Assembly: GCA_025965775.1 (NCBI GenBank)
Contig: JAOPWG010000439.1
Location: forward strand, 1 to 6,603
DNA from: Modestobacter sp.
Lineage (GTDB): Bacteria > Actinomycetota > Actinomycetes > Mycobacteriales > Geodermatophilaceae
Reading direction: 5' to 3'
DNA: 6,603 bases
Below are positions 5,421-6,603 of this stretch, piece after piece. Under the pieces are notes generated by a model. It did not search any database. It was not told the origin of the DNA and saw only the letters and a program-made list of their open reading frames with translations. A program made the translations under genes and the position numbers. Position 1 is the first letter of the stretch; every line of letters begins with the position of its first letter.

Positions 5421-6553
5421 GCGCCCACCTCGCGCAGCCGGTCGGCGATCCGCTCCGGCGTCGTGTCGTTCACCCAGGCACCCATGCCGGACTCCGAGCC
5501 GGCCAGGTACTTGAGCTTGCCCGGCGCGCGCAACAGCGAGAACAGCTGCAGGTGCAGCCGGCCCAGCTCCCGGTCCCCGCCGGTCGGGGCCTGGTGCCAG
5601 CCGGAGATGTAGGGCACGTGCTCGATGCCGGGGTGGAAGCGGTTCACCCGACGCAGCAGCTCCTGGTACAGCCCACCGAGCTCGGCCCGCTCGGCGTCGT
5701 CGAGGGCCGCGAGGTCAGGGACGTCGCGGTGCGGCGCCAGGTGCACCTCGACCGGCCAGCGAGCGGCCCGGGGCACATAGGCGGAGAAGTGCTCACCGCG
5801 CAGCACGACCCGGCGGCCGTCCTCCAGTTCGGCGGTGAGCACGTCGCGCAGCAGGTTGCCGCCGGTCGCCTGCCGGTACCGCCGGGCCCGCTCGATCAGC
5901 TGCGCCGAGCGCGGCGGGAGGAAGGGATAGGCGTAGACCTGTCCGTGCGGGTGGCTCAGCGTCACCCCGATCTCCTCGCCGTGGTTCTCGAAGACGAACA
6001 CCTCGGCCACCGCCGGGTCCGCCGACAGCTCCGCGGTGCGCTGCGCCCACGCCTCGACGATGGTGCGCAGCCGCGCGGCGGACAGGTCCACGATCGAGGC
6101 CGCGTGGTCGCTGGAGAAGACGATGACGTCGCAGTGCCCGACGGCCGGACGGTCCGGCGGCCCCAGCACCTCGGGGTGGCCGGCGTCGGCGGGTCCGACG
6201 ACGTCCGGGGCATAGCTGGGGAAACGGTTGGCGAAGACGACGACGTCGTAGTCGCCGTCGGGCACCTCGGTCGGTCGCGCAGGGTCGCGGGTGGGGTCCA
6301 GAGGGCAGTCGGCCGCACTCGGGAGGAAGGTGCGGTTCATCCGGTGCCCGGCAACCGTCACCCACTCCCCGGTGAGGACGTCGAAGCGCAGCTCACCGGC
6401 GTGCGGCGGCTCGGGCAGTGGCCGGGTGTCGGCCGCTGCGTGCACCCGGCTCTCGGTGACCCGGTCGTCGTAGTAGCGGATCTCCCGGCCGTCGGCCAAC
6501 CGCCGCAGGGTGACCTGCCCGGGCCAGGACGACCCGCCGCTCTCAGACTGCAT
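5417..6553 (-). CDS. galT: Galactose-1-phosphate uridylyltransferase
   Basis: The 378-residue enzyme swaps the UMP group between UDP-glucose and galactose-1-phosphate in the Leloir pathway, forming UDP-galactose and glucose-1-phosphate. The active-site motif ENHGEEIGVTLSHPHGQ spans 189-205, with His203 as the histidine that becomes uridylylated. Other landmarks are DYDVVVFANRFPS (101-113), HCDVIVFSSDH (140-150), VEVHLAPHR (268-276) and, near the C-terminus, ISGWHQAP and LHLQLFSLLR. In E. coli the zinc site is Cys52, Cys55, His115 and His164. Here His150 and His201 match the two histidines, but the cysteine pair reads C-P-L-D (83-86), so the second Cys is Asp86. Start ATG at 6553 has the purine-rich GGGAGAGGG just upstream. 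It is the first gene of a galT-galK operon whose promoter should lie near the right edge of the window. galE is not present here. Confidence 0.96.
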   Translation of the reverse strand: MQSESGGSSWPGQVTLRRLADGREIRYYDDRVTESRVHAAADTRPLPEPPHAGELRFDVLTGEWVTVAGHRMNRTFLPSAADCPLDPTRDPARPTEVPDGDYDVVVFANRFPSYAPDVVGPADAGHPEVLGPPDRPAVGHCDVIVFSSDHAASIVDLSAARLRTIVEAWAQRTAELSADPAVAEVFVFENHGEEIGVTLSHPHGQVYAYPFLPPRSAQLIERARRYRQATGGNLLRDVLTAELEDGRRVVLRGEHFSAYVPRAARWPVEVHLAPHRDVPDLAALDDAERAELGGLYQELLRRVNRFHPGIEHVPYISGWHQAPTGGDRELGRLHLQLFSLLRAPGKLKYLAGSESGMGAWVNDTTPERIADRLREVGA

Positions 6554-6603
6554 GGTTCCCTCTCCCGTAGGTGCACGGCACCTGTTCCCACCCGGACCGG
6601 CAG
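6554..6603 (-). promoter_or_regulatory. galT upstream region: ribosome site and small inverted repeat
   Basis: On the minus strand the galT ATG is preceded by GGGAGAGGG (6565-6557), a good ribosome site. Further up, GGTGC-3-GCACC (6570-6582) forms a small inverted repeat that could be an operator for a sugar-responsive repressor or just chance. No clear -10/-35 pair is visible in these 50 bases, and the region is cut off by the window edge. Confidence 0.35.

Noticed and set aside
3834..5612. Plus-strand open frame of 592 codons
   Set aside because: It is antisense to the GNAT gene, galK and the end of galT, which are all well supported. The composition is that of a shadow frame.

Overview
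The window is very GC-rich DNA. Its genes use G or C at almost every third codon position, GTG starts are frequent, and genes are packed with short overlaps. This points to a high-GC actinobacterium. The style of several proteins (the small P450-type ferredoxin, the galT-galK pair, NhaA and the DsbA-like protein) would fit Geodermatophilaceae or relatives, but that placement is an inference. No plasmid, phage, insertion sequence, CRISPR or RNA gene was seen, and no stretch over 300 bases lacks a gene.

Left third (1-1422). The 3' end of a plus-strand gene, possibly a glycosyltransferase, runs tail-to-tail into a small minus-strand ferredoxin gene; the two share a CTAG as their stop codons. Upstream of the ferredoxin lies a short reading-frame relic that looks like the last ~25 codons of a cytochrome P450. 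It sits at the spacing expected for a P450-ferredoxin operon, but the rest of the P450 is missing. A polysaccharide pyruvyl transferase-family gene (minus strand) occupies the place where the P450 body would be. The ferredoxin lacks one of its three cluster cysteines. Together this looks like a decaying P450/ferredoxin module.

Middle (1302-3372). A 121-bp divergent intergenic region carries a perfect 12-bp palindrome and GACCGG repeats. It leads into a VOC (glyoxalase/dioxygenase-fold) protein gene, followed 54 bp later by an NhaA-type Na+/H+ antiporter gene. The antiporter keeps its catalytic aspartates but has Asn where E. coli NhaA has Lys300.

Right half (3319-6603, all minus strand). Transcription enters from the right edge: galT, then galK (4-bp GTGA overlap), a strong hairpin, a small GNAT-fold acetyltransferase (Acetyltransf_CG type), and a DsbA-family CPYC thiol oxidoreductase. 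The 3' end of the DsbA gene overlaps the 3' end of nhaA by 54 bp on the opposite strand. GalT and GalK together convert galactose to UDP-galactose/glucose-1-phosphate in the Leloir pathway; galE is not in the window. The DsbA-like protein closely resembles the thioredoxin domain that many actinobacteria carry fused to the C-terminus of NhaA. Here the two are separate, facing genes.

No wholly new system is evident. The points most worth a second look are the P450 relic with its cysteine-deficient ferredoxin, the Lys-to-Asn NhaA, and the split, overlapping NhaA/DsbA pair.
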